A stretch of DNA of 37,945 nt from Blastopirellula sp. GTDB lineage: Bacteria; Planctomycetota; Planctomycetia; Pirellulales; Pirellulaceae. The position numbers and the translations under genes were made by a program. The stretch's first letter is position 1. Each line of letters opens with the position of its first letter. Positions 8,901-16,815 of this stretch are shown one piece after another. The stretch is taken from positions 1-37,945 of the forward strand of contig NVWB01000170.1 of the NCBI GenBank assembly GCA_002733575.1, written 5' to 3'. A model generated the notes under the pieces. It ran no database searches and had not been told where the DNA came from. It worked only from the letters and a program-made list of their open reading frames with translations.

Positions 8901-9409
8901 TCTTTAATAATTCTTCTAACGGGGGTCTTTCCTTTAGCATCAGGAAAAACTCTTTCACCTGTAGCAGAATCCCGCAAGAACCCCGACGCGTCTTTTCTTA
9001 AATCAGCTTTAGGAGGAATAGACGCCTTACGAGCCGCCTCTTCTTGTGAAAATTGGAATTGACGCTCAGATAATCCTTGCCGCTGTTGAGCTAGCCCGAA
9101 TTGTTGATCTTGTTGCTGTTCTCGTAGATCCAAACCACGATCTTGGAAAACAAAACCTGTTTGTCTATTGGTCTGTGTTTGTCTCTGTTGTTGGATCTTA
9201 TTAGCTACACCAGCGTCAACACGCGCCAATGCTGCGAATGCCTCAGATGGATTAGGATTGTCAGGATTTAAAACATCAGCTAGAGCCGCGTTAGTCCTGT
9301 TGCGTTTAATAGTCGTGCCTATCTCTTGGCCTATAGCAAACCCGTTTACTGGTTTAGGCTGTGCTAGTTGGTTTAATTGACCTAATGCTGCGAATGGATT
9401 ACCTGCCAT
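5930..9409 (-). CDS. Large internal virion (ejection) protein with an M15-type peptidase domain
   Basis: At 1159 residues this is the largest protein here. The N-terminal third is Gln/Arg-rich and helical. At about residues 365-460 lies a peptidase M15 (D-Ala-D-Ala carboxypeptidase-like) domain: VSGFRDPARN, then SQHIHGNALDI with the zinc-ligand His and Asp, and NLHFDLGG with the final His. A Gln/Pro-rich linker (about 475-540) follows, then Gly/Ala-rich hydrophobic stretches (about 640-720) that could enter membranes, and a long helical C-terminus. This is the layout of podovirus ejection proteins that leave the capsid with the DNA, open the peptidoglycan and form a channel. It abuts the second ejection protein gene, overlapping by 1 base. 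Confidence 0.82.
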   Translation of the reverse strand: MAGNPFAALGQLNQLAQPKPVNGFAIGQEIGTTIKRNRTNAALADVLNPDNPNPSEAFAALARVDAGVANKIQQQRQTQTNRQTGFVFQDRGLDLREQQQDQQFGLAQQRQGLSERQFQFSQEEAARKASIPPKADLRKDASGFLRDSATGERVFPDAKGKTPVRRIIKDVNNESRFADTGELVLPNVKKVFDAKGNLDKSKFAQSLRKEFSQGSKDFNALKSIIGKLKISANDKTGAGDVSLIFQYMKMLDPRSTVREGEFATASNTGGWTDSMRNMYNKAREGTFLEPEQRADFVNLAEKFLGDEKSIFDVRRSQMVNEAREAGIKPSRIIAGFKDSQATEKASLPVASSPIDVKFESRANQNVKPELLSKWQEVQTAFGQQLSIVSGFRDPARNKRAGGASKSQHIHGNALDINTAHLSDAQKLDLIKKASAAGFTGIGVYKNNLHFDLGGRRSWGADFKSRSVPSWAKPTIRKHLAKQHKAQDQTPNEPVVVPQQVEQQAEQEDQQLAALPVAPLTPPPTPQQDEVSQRQTVRGSSIPQAAEFGVSDTVPQSALDRSLKTIGGIAEGIEDTRVVAADALIPFKDEGTGFLLGLEKTLRDGGDLGDNIDDAIDLERQKLIDAKLRTKGAETLGTIIGGGVQLVATGAAGAAVKTLKGQAGLGAGVGALTAGDTIQGSLEKRFPLIFLGAGLGAAGATAISGLFKTGAFAKGLFKGGEKSTSKSIAEGKILKAFRDDEVPIEQAGRAVRSANRAGVPTSLSDIGESNVSRLARGIKTQGGSRGSNKAVEVLTQRSLTQPDRIVNATNKMFGNPDEFVTTLSTIDASRAKLAQPFYKKFFGQKVEMTPRLTELLGSPSVQKAMRLADRGLKDELRGGIHELDVAGNKIITSEGWDAIKKSLADLSGISKRTGSTNKSIDSARKQLADELKRISPDYKKALDIYSDSSTMQEAFEAGIKIMKMEDFQVAKLFSAATSGEKEMMRLGVAKNISSVMESTVAKSPDFAKKLFTDAKFKAIRPLFPNAQSFAKFKRMITLEHKRFSKGAFVTGGSPTADKAADVGGVLSDVAELAAGSPRGASITMFKKLLNKISGGIDEKVSDEMADILFELKPENITLILSRLERAGRDGKLTPDNFTQKFGRILSTLSAEQIGDALEGF

Positions 9410-10146
9410 TAGAAACCCCCCGCTATACCTACGATTGATTGCCCTAAGTTGCCAAATGCTGTTGCTCTCGTATTAGCGGCGTTCGTTATGCCTTGAGCTT
9501 GAGAACTAGCAGCAGCAGAAAGACCTTGCGCGCCTAAGTTGCCAAAATCAGATGCTGTCTTACGTCCAGCAGCACCCTCATTAGCGCCAAAACCCGCGAT
9601 TAACGATAAGCGATTAAAGTCTGCGTCAAATTCTTGAGACGCTAATCCTTGGTTGAATTTTGATAAATCTCTAAGTGTACCGCCACTGCCTAATAACCCT
9701 CTAGCAGCCGCAGATGACTGAACCGCACGATTGCCTTCTTCTTGTCTAAATCTAGCGGCTGGGCTTAATTCAAATGGCGTAATTCCTATATCAGATAATC
9801 TTCTGCCAGATGGGTCAAATGCTTGTAACTCGCCGCCAGATGTACCCGCTTCACCAGTTGTTCCGCCGCCAATAGCATTGCCCGACGAATCAAAGCCTGA
9901 AACTCTACCTATTTGCGCTTCTGGGTTTGATAGTCTAACGTCAGGTATTTCTAAACCTTGCCTGGCTAGTAAGTTAGCAAATGCTACATCTCGACCCGCT
10001 CGACCCGCTGATGTGTCCGCTATACCAAAATTTGCAATCTGTCTATTTAGCTCTACGCCTTCTCTTGCTGCGTCAGCCTGTAACTGACCAGCTCTTTCTT
10101 GAGCGGCGGCGGCGTTTTGAGCGCCAATGAATGAAAATATAGGCAT
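9409..10146 (-). CDS. DNA-transfer/ejection protein (injection protein-like)
   Basis: The 245-residue protein is rich in Ala, Gly, Gln and Arg, with an N-terminal helical region (GAQNAAAAQERAGQLQADAA) and a Gly/Ser-rich middle. Residues 135-185 (SSAAARGLLGSGGTLRDL, then FNQGLASQEFDADFNRL) match the repeating signature seen in many podovirus DNA-transfer proteins that sit next to the portal and tail genes. It would leave the capsid early in injection with the 1159-residue partner encoded just downstream (1-base overlap). The assignment rests on this composition and on gene order. Confidence 0.7.
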   Translation of the reverse strand: MPIFSFIGAQNAAAAQERAGQLQADAAREGVELNRQIANFGIADTSAGRAGRDVAFANLLARQGLEIPDVRLSNPEAQIGRVSGFDSSGNAIGGGTTGEAGTSGGELQAFDPSGRRLSDIGITPFELSPAARFRQEEGNRAVQSSAAARGLLGSGGTLRDLSKFNQGLASQEFDADFNRLSLIAGFGANEGAAGRKTASDFGNLGAQGLSAAASSQAQGITNAANTRATAFGNLGQSIVGIAGGF

Positions 10147-10577
10147 TATACATGCTCCTTTGAATACGTCAGTTCTTTAAGTTTGTAGCCAAGTCTTTTA
10201 AATATAGGCTCTAAATCTTTTCCTACATTCTGTTGTGTCAATCCACTTTCAGAAACTTGGTTAATTATAGCCCATTTATCATAGTGTTTCAACATTTCAT
10301 AACCATCGGCCTTATATTCTTTCTTAGTAGTATCTTGCCAAATAAACAACTCGGACGCTATTTTATGCTCAAAATTCCAAAATGACGGTGATATACTGCC
10401 AATTAACAACCCAAAGTCATTTACGATAATTAAGTTGTTCTCACCTTCTAGCATATGATTTAAAAAGCCTCTCATGGACGCATTACAGAACGGTATTCTT
10501 TGCTTACTAAAGCTATGTAATTTTTTACACCATTCAATCATATTATCTATATCGTCTTTCGTTGCGTTACGTAGCAA
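10146..10577 (-). CDS. GNAT-like N-acetyltransferase
   Basis: The 143-residue protein begins with MLRNATKDDIDNMIEWCKKLH, the typical first strand and helix of GNAT enzymes, followed by a central segment (NNLIIVNDFGLLIGSIS) that fits strands 3-4, and a later helix (GYEMLKHYDKWA) near the acetyl-CoA site. The P-loop-like R/QxxGxG/A signature is not clear, so activity is uncertain. Small GNAT-like genes commonly occur between tail and ejection genes of podoviruses, with unknown targets. Its start lies inside the end of the upstream gene (11-base overlap), and its stop overlaps the start of the ejection protein. Confidence 0.65.
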   Translation of the reverse strand: MLRNATKDDIDNMIEWCKKLHSFSKQRIPFCNASMRGFLNHMLEGENNLIIVNDFGLLIGSISPSFWNFEHKIASELFIWQDTTKKEYKADGYEMLKHYDKWAIINQVSESGLTQQNVGKDLEPIFKRLGYKLKELTYSKEHV

Positions 10578-11232
10578 TTAAAGCGCCCCCTTCTAAAGAA
10601 GTTAGCAATAAATTAATTTGCCCGATTGCATTGTTTAGATCTGTTGTTAGGGTATTAACATCGGCCTTAAGCTCGTTTATCAAAGCATTCTTAGAATTTA
10701 CATCTGTTACGAGTTGATTTACATCACCCTTAATCTCATTTGCCAGGGTAATAACCGTCGGTAAATCACTGGCATCGGCACTGGAAACGGATACAGTAGA
10801 ATTGACCACATCAGCACCTACAACGCTAACGGTCGAGGCTACAGCATCAACAACGGCAGCTCCCTGTGTTTTACCAACCATTCCAGTTAAATCTAATTGA
10901 TCTGTGACCTGTAGCTTAGACATGGCGATAATACCGCCAGTAGATAGCGTGCCAAAGAACTGATCTTGTCCAAATGTTAGGCTAACGGGAACGCCTGAGC
11001 TATCACCTGTAATTATTTGAAGATTTGTTAGCGCAATAGATTGTAAGTCACCGTTAGCATCGCCATAAAGAACAGCATTAGTGCTAAATTGACCGTTTTG
11101 TATACTGTCTGATAATGATTTGTTTATGTCTCTAAATACTTCAATCGCTTCTGGCGAAAGATTCCCGTTCTGCTGTGCCCACCTACCCCTTGACGCAAAG
11201 GGAATACTGGGTATTTGTCCACCTTGTGCCAT
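10567..11232 (-). CDS. Structural protein with C-terminal coiled coil, possible tail needle or fibre
   Basis: This 221-residue protein has an N-terminal region that may attach to the virion (IPFASRGRWAQQNGNLSPEAI), a central beta-rich part (about 50-150), and a C-terminal region (about 160-215) with clear heptads (DVNQLVTDVNSKNALINELK, then ADVNTLTTDLNNAIGQINLL), indicating a trimeric coiled coil. In P22-like phages the tail needle is a coiled-coil trimer encoded next to the gp10-like factor; here the same neighbour is present, overlapping by 1 base upstream. It may therefore plug the tail, but sequence alone does not prove this. Confidence 0.6.
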   Translation of the reverse strand: MAQGGQIPSIPFASRGRWAQQNGNLSPEAIEVFRDINKSLSDSIQNGQFSTNAVLYGDANGDLQSIALTNLQIITGDSSGVPVSLTFGQDQFFGTLSTGGIIAMSKLQVTDQLDLTGMVGKTQGAAVVDAVASTVSVVGADVVNSTVSVSSADASDLPTVITLANEIKGDVNQLVTDVNSKNALINELKADVNTLTTDLNNAIGQINLLLTSLEGGALIAT

Positions 11233-12596
11233 TAGTTAGTTTTCCTTTCGCCATCTGCATCCTGCAATGTTATCGCAAATTGCACGCTATCCGACATTGA
11301 TAATTCAAAAACAGCGCCATGGGTATTTGACTCCCCGAACCTATTCTCCACATATCTCGTGTAATATTTACCTACATCACCCAATGTTTTATGTCTAACC
11401 GCTGACCACGTGTACCCGCCATCTTTAGAATGTCGCACCATACACTCGCCGCCAAAACCTGTTTCTATATCCAATGACATTCTACTAATAGACAAACTGT
11501 CAGGAAACGCATTTACATGAGGAGTTACAAACTTCTTAATCAAATAGTCACCATCTTCGTCGAAGATATCTTGACTAAGTTCGTACGTTTTACCGTTACC
11601 ATCACCTGCTATTAAATGCTTATCAAACGCTCTTGTATAGTATTTACCAATCCAATTATTTCTGGTATACGACTGGCGTTCATGCCATTGCTGAGTAGAT
11701 GCATCATAAACCCACGTGAACTCAGGACAGGTCAATACGTAGAATGGATGCCCGTCTTCCGTATAAGACAACGACTCTAAACTTTCCTTATCAACTAAAT
11801 TATTTATATCTCGCTCGACTGGATGCGTTGAAATTCTTGAAGGCGTGTAGCTGCTAGGTCGATAGACTACCCCGTCATCACCTACCCAGAATACACCGTT
11901 ATCCACCTGAGATACTGTATACGGTGATAGTATGCCACGCTCAATAAATACGCCGCCTATACGCTCAAATGGATTGTCTGGATCTGTTACATTACGCCAT
12001 ACTTCTATTGTTGTTTCGCCAAATATCCAAAGCTCTAATCTATCCGTTATCCCCCAACGAGTTTTATCAGTTGAACCCTCGGCACTAAAGAAACTTAACC
12101 CGCCGACGGTTGCCGCGTCTCCAAGGTCAGAATAGTAAATCTTCTTGTCAGTATAATAAATCGTTCTTTGATTAATGAATGACGAGCTATTAGCTTCTTG
12201 AAGAATGTTAACTGCGCTTGTGCCATCCCAAACATAATTATTGGTTGTTGCATCTCTCGTGCAAATGATAAGCTGTCCAAGGTTTGTGGAAAAATTCACA
12301 CTCCCCGAACCATCAATAGTAGTTAATAGCGTTTCAACACCAGAACTATTAATTTTGTATAGGCTATTACTAACAACTGAATAATAATTATCGGCATCAA
12401 AGCTTGAGTCATAGTGTATACCTCTATTAATAGCCGTGGGGATATTAGAAAAACCAGTTAAACCAGATACACCATATATAACAGTGGGAGACTTACCCCT
12501 GTCGCCAGTAGATTCTATGTAACAGTTCAATAGCTGTTCAACACTAGAAATCTTTGACCGTGCTTGATTTGATGATATTGGCAGTGGTAGCTTCAT
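11232..12596 (-). CDS. P22 gp10-like tail factor (packaged-DNA stabilisation protein)
   Basis: The 454-residue protein resembles the phage stabilisation family to which P22 gp10 belongs (about 470 residues). It opens with LPISSNQARSKISSVEQLLN and CYIESTGDRGKSP, typical of these proteins, followed by repeated beta-blade segments through residue 400 (for example GVFWVGDDGVVYRPSSY and GDGNGKTYELSQD). In P22, gp10 forms a hexamer below the portal-gp4 connector and helps hold DNA in the head. The adjoining 110-residue adaptor gene upstream and the coiled-coil gene downstream keep the P22-like order. Start at ATG 12596, directly after the adaptor stop. Confidence 0.78.
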   Translation of the reverse strand: MKLPLPISSNQARSKISSVEQLLNCYIESTGDRGKSPTVIYGVSGLTGFSNIPTAINRGIHYDSSFDADNYYSVVSNSLYKINSSGVETLLTTIDGSGSVNFSTNLGQLIICTRDATTNNYVWDGTSAVNILQEANSSSFINQRTIYYTDKKIYYSDLGDAATVGGLSFFSAEGSTDKTRWGITDRLELWIFGETTIEVWRNVTDPDNPFERIGGVFIERGILSPYTVSQVDNGVFWVGDDGVVYRPSSYTPSRISTHPVERDINNLVDKESLESLSYTEDGHPFYVLTCPEFTWVYDASTQQWHERQSYTRNNWIGKYYTRAFDKHLIAGDGNGKTYELSQDIFDEDGDYLIKKFVTPHVNAFPDSLSISRMSLDIETGFGGECMVRHSKDGGYTWSAVRHKTLGDVGKYYTRYVENRFGESNTHGAVFELSMSDSVQFAITLQDADGERKTN

Positions 12597-12929
12597 TTAA
12601 AAATACTCGATTGGTGTTGATAGCCCATCGGATTGTTTAGAAGAATGAGCGGCTAATGCGTCGCGACCTTCTTGTCCTCCTGCATATTGCTTGCCGAATT
12701 CGGTAGCACATTCTTGAGCAATAACCTTTGATAGGCCTATAAATGCGGCCTGCGGTATCTCATTACTTGCCCAGTATGCTTTACCCTCGTCTTTTAATTC
12801 CGCTAGCTTATCTCGATAGATACTTTTGACTAACTCTGCGTCTTCATGATCTGGGGCTTCTGTTGAGCTAATAACTTTAAGTTTTTGCAATACTCTAGTA
12901 GCGAGATCTTGTTCTGTTTTATTTGCCAT
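12597..12929 (-). CDS. Head-tail adaptor-like protein (P22 gp4-type position)
   Basis: The 110-residue protein is mostly helical (DLATRVLQKLKVI, AELVKSIYRDKLAELKDEGK, then FIGLSKVIAQECATEFGKQY), the fold pattern of short ring-forming connector proteins under the portal. The gene lies between the capsid protein and the gp10-like factor, the place of gp4-like adaptors. It lacks the peptidoglycan-hydrolase region of P22 gp4 (166 residues), so it would be a pure connector. Identity is inferred from position and helix pattern. Confidence 0.62.
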   Translation of the reverse strand: MANKTEQDLATRVLQKLKVISSTEAPDHEDAELVKSIYRDKLAELKDEGKAYWASNEIPQAAFIGLSKVIAQECATEFGKQYAGGQEGRDALAAHSSKQSDGLSTPIEYF

Positions 12930-12952
12930 TTTTAGCCCTTAAAGTTAATAGT

Positions 12953-12976
12953 AAGGGGACAGTAACCCATCCCCAA
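12953..12976 (-). other. Hairpin downstream of the capsid gene
   Basis: In the 59-base gap after the capsid stop, GGGGA (12955-12959) can pair with TCCCC (12970-12974) around a 10-base loop, and flanking AAGG and CCTT offer an alternative outer stem. No run of T follows, so it is more likely an mRNA-stabilising or partial stop signal that keeps capsid message abundant than a true terminator. Confidence 0.4.
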
Positions 12977-12988
12977 ACCTTATTGTAT

Positions 12989-14068
12989 TTATGCGTCTGC
13001 TACACCAGATACAAACAATGTAAATACACCGTTGTCTTTAGCATTAGCACCATGTAAAGCTGCGGTGATTTTCTCAACGCCTACAAGCTCTTCAATACCA
13101 ACACCTTTGATAAAATCGTAATCAGTGTCTGACCGAGTAGTAGGACGAGGCATTTGACCCCATGCAATACCAACCGCACCGTTACCACATAGATAACATG
13201 GCGCAACATCAATGCCTACAGCACCAACACCCGCAATCGTAGCAATCTCTGGCACTTCGCGAACGATAGTACCGTCGATCATTAGATCACCACCTTGGAA
13301 GATAGGGTTTTTATCAAAGCCAGATGTTGAGAACGCTTCACTATTCAATGTTTCTAATGAAGCACGTAAATCACGCATAGCAAATGAAGGAACAAACAAA
13401 ACATAAAACTCTTTTGAGTCGCCGTCTTTTGTTTTCATTGGTTTAATGTGAGTATCAGCGATTTTAGCTAGACGTTTAGCTAGACTAATAATACCCTGAC
13501 TAAGTGTCATTGCGGCTGTTACTGCCAATAGAGCCGTTGCATGAGTAGCGTTATAGTTGCCAACTGCATCGCCATAAAGCACACGATCTACGTTATCCGC
13601 GTTCCATGTGTTCTTTTGACCAGCAGAAGCCGTACCATAAGCAACGCCATTGATCGAGCCTAGAGCTGTAACAATATCGTCACGAATTTCTTCTTTTTCC
13701 CAGTCCATCAATAAAGGACGACCGAGGTCTAGAAGTTTAATGCGTGATAATTTTGCTTGATCTCTACCAACTGCAACAGCGTTTCTACGCCAAGTAGGAG
13801 TAATGCGGAAGCCGTGGCTCGTAATAGATTCCTCGTTGCCTTGTAGTGTTCCAGTGCCTACACCAGCACCAGTAAGACGGCCAACAAGCGGGATATTAAT
13901 CTGCTCGCCAGCTACTTTGTTCATTTCGCTTTTGGTGAAAATAACGCTGTTGTTAGCGCCAGCGCCACCCATGAATGAAGCAAATTGACTGGTACGAATG
14001 TATTCCTTGATGAAATCACTCGTCCATACAATTTCTTTGTTGTTTGTGGAAGTTGTTGATAATGCCAT
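12989..14068 (-). CDS. Major capsid protein, N4-gp56 family
   Basis: This 359-residue protein builds the icosahedral shell. It matches the N4-gp56/HK97-like capsid family in several places: WTSDFIKEYIRTSQFASFMG near the N-terminus, IFTKSEMNKVAGEQINIPLV, the TWRRNAVAVGRDQAK segment, and the central VLFVPSFAMRDLRASLETL helix region. Its length is close to the family norm (about 350-400). It follows the scaffold gene (27-base gap) and precedes the adaptor, as in other podoviruses. It carries more frequent codons and a stronger ribosome site than its neighbours, as expected for the most abundant virion protein. Confidence 0.85.
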   Translation of the reverse strand: MALSTTSTNNKEIVWTSDFIKEYIRTSQFASFMGGAGANNSVIFTKSEMNKVAGEQINIPLVGRLTGAGVGTGTLQGNEESITSHGFRITPTWRRNAVAVGRDQAKLSRIKLLDLGRPLLMDWEKEEIRDDIVTALGSINGVAYGTASAGQKNTWNADNVDRVLYGDAVGNYNATHATALLAVTAAMTLSQGIISLAKRLAKIADTHIKPMKTKDGDSKEFYVLFVPSFAMRDLRASLETLNSEAFSTSGFDKNPIFQGGDLMIDGTIVREVPEIATIAGVGAVGIDVAPCYLCGNGAVGIAWGQMPRPTTRSDTDYDFIKGVGIEELVGVEKITAALHGANAKDNGVFTLFVSGVADA

Positions 14069-14095
14069 GAGTCTATCCTTAGACTACAGCTCTAC

Positions 14096-14929
14096 CTAGT
14101 TACCGAACAGCTCATCAAATGTGTTTTGTTGTGCTTGTTCCATCGATACTGGATTACTAGAACCCGATCCCGATGTGTCCGATATAGAAGGCGGAACTGT
14201 TTTATTGTTTTGTTGCCCAACAGTATCGTCTTTATACCCTGCATCTTTTCGCAACTCAGCTTTAAGCTCTTCTTTTAACTTAGCTCTGTATGCGTCAAGA
14301 TCACCGCCAACCTCAGAATTTAAATCTTGTTGCTTCTTCCACTTTACAGCAGCTTCAGCAGGATTAGTCTCTGAGAATAAATTAGATAGAACTTCCTTGT
14401 TTTGAGGTTTTTTTAAGTCATCAATAATGGAATTCATATACTCTTCGCCGTATTTAGTACCAGCGTTTTCGTATTGCATACTCCATCTATCTTGATTTCT
14501 TTCGTCCTGTCTAATGGCGTCTTGTTTTGCTTGATAAGCTTTTGGGTCATCAAACATAAGCTCGGTATTATCTTCGTCTTCTTGTTGGGTCGACTGTTGG
14601 TTGTTTTGTTGCTGAACTTTATAAGCCGCTATTTCTGCTCTAAGATCGGCTTCACGTTGTGTTGCCTCGGCTTCTCTAGCTTGATACTTTTTCCGTTCTG
14701 CTACATGAGTTTTAACTGGAACTGTATGGGGTTCATCTTCGCCTTCCTGCGGTATTTCAGCAGTCTGTTGCTCTTCTTCCACAGGGGCGATCTCTTGCTC
14801 GTCTGCGGCGGCGTCTTGTTGTTCGGCTTCGTCAATGTTTTCATTTTCAGAACTAGTCTCTTCGACCTCATCCGTATTCACTTCAACATCACTGCCAGCT
14901 AACAAGCTGTTTAAACCTTCGTCGTCCAT
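14096..14929 (-). CDS. Capsid scaffolding protein
   Basis: The 277-residue protein is strongly acidic at the N-terminus (residues 1-75 are Glu/Asp/Gln-rich, for example EVNTDEVEETSSENENI) and helical or coiled in the middle (VAERKKYQAREAEATQREAD through EIAAYK). The C-terminus (MEQAQQNTFDELFGN) may be the capsid-binding helix. Composition, length and position between portal and capsid genes are those of scaffolds that guide shell assembly and then leave. No protease motif is visible. Sequence similarity between scaffolds is usually poor, so the call rests on context. Confidence 0.78.
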   Translation of the reverse strand: MDDEGLNSLLAGSDVEVNTDEVEETSSENENIDEAEQQDAAADEQEIAPVEEEQQTAEIPQEGEDEPHTVPVKTHVAERKKYQAREAEATQREADLRAEIAAYKVQQQNNQQSTQQEDEDNTELMFDDPKAYQAKQDAIRQDERNQDRWSMQYENAGTKYGEEYMNSIIDDLKKPQNKEVLSNLFSETNPAEAAVKWKKQQDLNSEVGGDLDAYRAKLKEELKAELRKDAGYKDDTVGQQNNKTVPPSISDTSGSGSSNPVSMEQAQQNTFDELFGN

Positions 14930-14939
14930 TTAAATACCT

Positions 14940-15021
14940 CTTCATCTATATCGTTGACATACGTTAACTTGCGTATCGTGCAAGACCCGAATTTATAGTA
15001 TAAATACTACCACGTTTACTA
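14940..15021 (-). promoter_or_regulatory. Inverted repeats between portal and scaffold genes
   Basis: This 92-base gap contains two short dyads on the minus strand: TAGTA/TACTA around TTTA, and ATACG/CGTAT around an 8-base loop. A clear sigma-70 promoter was not found. They may be an mRNA processing site or a binding site for a late regulator. Low confidence. Confidence 0.3.
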
Positions 15022-16815
15022 TTATGGTTCAACCCCCGTGGATTTGATACCCGCTTCAATAGCCATTCCCGTGGTTTCTGCATTTATATTTTCAGTTTCT
15101 GCAATAGTTTTCTTATTGTCAGCGTCCTTACCTTGTAGATCCATCAATTCAAACGCCTCGGACTTCTCTTTCTTATCTTGAGAATCTTTCGCCCTGGCTT
15201 GTTGTTGTTCTGGACTAAGCTCTTCACCATTTAATATGATTTGTTTCTTAGCTTCTGATATATTACTTAGCTCAACCAATAGTTTAAACATTGGGTCGTC
15301 TCTAGGCATGTTAGCAATAGCTGGCATAAGGGCAATTAATGAATCAAAGTCCTCTAACTGTTGCGTCATTGCGCTTGGGGATTCTTCTATCTTAATGTCC
15401 AAATCAATGTCTGATATTCTATTTTCCGCCGTTGGTTGCCCTTGCTCATCAATACCTACGCCATTAATAGTAATAAACTTCTGCGTTTTTGGATCGTCGG
15501 TTATTCTAAATACCCGCTCATCAGTGTAGAATTGGGTAATCAATAGCCAAATCTTACGATACGAATTAAGCTTGAACCGCTTATGATTTCTAAACACAGA
15601 CGACAATTGAACTAAGCCAGCGTTTTGTTGCGCTCGGATAGCTTTACCACTTGCGTTTGCCCCCGCTCTACCCAATAAAGCTTGGTTGGCGCCGATTTGT
15701 TCGATGTGGTCAATGTCTTGTTGTAATAACGCAGCCTGCCCCTGAATTTGATCTGTCTGAGTGAGTAGATTAAATTCTTTGTTAACATCTCCATTAACTT
15801 TAACCGCGCCATCCGATTTTGCCAGTTCCATTTTAGTTTTGTTGACGTCTTCTATCGCACCTTCTGAATATAGAAATTGCCTGACCGATAATTGATGTAG
15901 CATTTTAGAGCGTCTTTGATTAATCCCGTCCTGTGGGCTTATCATGGCTCTAACTTCTCCATATCTGTCGCCGTCGGGGTCAATCTCATCCGACATAGCC
16001 GAATATGGATCCATAGGTACGCCATGCTCATCTAGATAAGGCGATTTGACATGTCTGATAATACCACCACCCCAAAACAACACAAACCACCAACCAGAAG
16101 GACGCTTGTACCACATCTCAACTATTCTGATTCTATTGTCGTTGGTGTTGTTCCATATTTTTTCAACTGGTTGTTGCTCTTCTGTTAACGTGCCATCACC
16201 AATACTTTGGCTACTCCCTGTTGTATCAAACTTATCGCCATACAATTGTTGGGCCTTGGTAAGCTTCATCCATTTGTATTCACCTTTATAATCAGCATCA
16301 GAAAAATCATGATCCATACTTGTCGGGTCATAAAAGAATTCGTAGTGTGGGATATAATTAACTCTGATCTCATCTCGAACCTCATTTTTCAAGCGGTTGG
16401 TCTTCTTGACTATAGTAAACTTCATAGCCTCATAGCCACCGATCAACATATCATTAAATGACCGATTGAACTTATCGTCTATGTCTTCCTTGTCTGCAAC
16501 ATATTTTAGCAGTGACGACCATGTGTCTGCATCTTGTTCGTGATTGTCAGTTCTAGCAAATGCCGCGGGTTCTTGCTTAGATTCTATGTTAATGCCTTTT
16601 AGATCTCTGATCTTAGGCTGGATGACATTATGAACAGATGGCGGTTGATTACGCTTCTTCAATTGTTCTAGCTCTGCTGAAGTCCATTGATTGCCCGAAT
16701 AGTATTCAAACGCAATCTTCTTTTCCTCTATCTCCTGAACTTTAACGCTTTGATAATCCTCAAACCATTCCTTGAACAAGCTAAGCTTATAAAATTTATC
16801 ACCTACATCCGCCAT
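15022..16815 (-). CDS. Portal protein, P22-like
   Basis: This 597-residue protein should form the dodecameric ring through which DNA enters and leaves the head. Residues 8-60 (LFKEWFEDYQSVKVQEIEEK, then FEYYSGNQWTSAELEQLKKR) and RNQPPSVHNVIQPKIRDLKG are typical of P22-type portals, and the helical C-terminus (EDFDSLIALMPAI onward) fits the barrel. It is shorter than P22 gp1 (725), lacking most of the long barrel extension. The start overlaps the terminase end by 13 bases. No odd residues were noticed. Confidence 0.83.
   Translation of the reverse strand: MADVGDKFYKLSLFKEWFEDYQSVKVQEIEEKKIAFEYYSGNQWTSAELEQLKKRNQPPSVHNVIQPKIRDLKGINIESKQEPAAFARTDNHEQDADTWSSLLKYVADKEDIDDKFNRSFNDMLIGGYEAMKFTIVKKTNRLKNEVRDEIRVNYIPHYEFFYDPTSMDHDFSDADYKGEYKWMKLTKAQQLYGDKFDTTGSSQSIGDGTLTEEQQPVEKIWNNTNDNRIRIVEMWYKRPSGWWFVLFWGGGIIRHVKSPYLDEHGVPMDPYSAMSDEIDPDGDRYGEVRAMISPQDGINQRRSKMLHQLSVRQFLYSEGAIEDVNKTKMELAKSDGAVKVNGDVNKEFNLLTQTDQIQGQAALLQQDIDHIEQIGANQALLGRAGANASGKAIRAQQNAGLVQLSSVFRNHKRFKLNSYRKIWLLITQFYTDERVFRITDDPKTQKFITINGVGIDEQGQPTAENRISDIDLDIKIEESPSAMTQQLEDFDSLIALMPAIANMPRDDPMFKLLVELSNISEAKKQIILNGEELSPEQQQARAKDSQDKKEKSEAFELMDLQGKDADNKKTIAETENINAETTGMAIEAGIKSTGVEP

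Noticed and set aside
14474..14902. 142-codon open frame opposite the scaffold gene
   Set aside because: A Phe/Leu/Cys-rich product arising from the complement of Glu/Gln codons in the scaffold gene.
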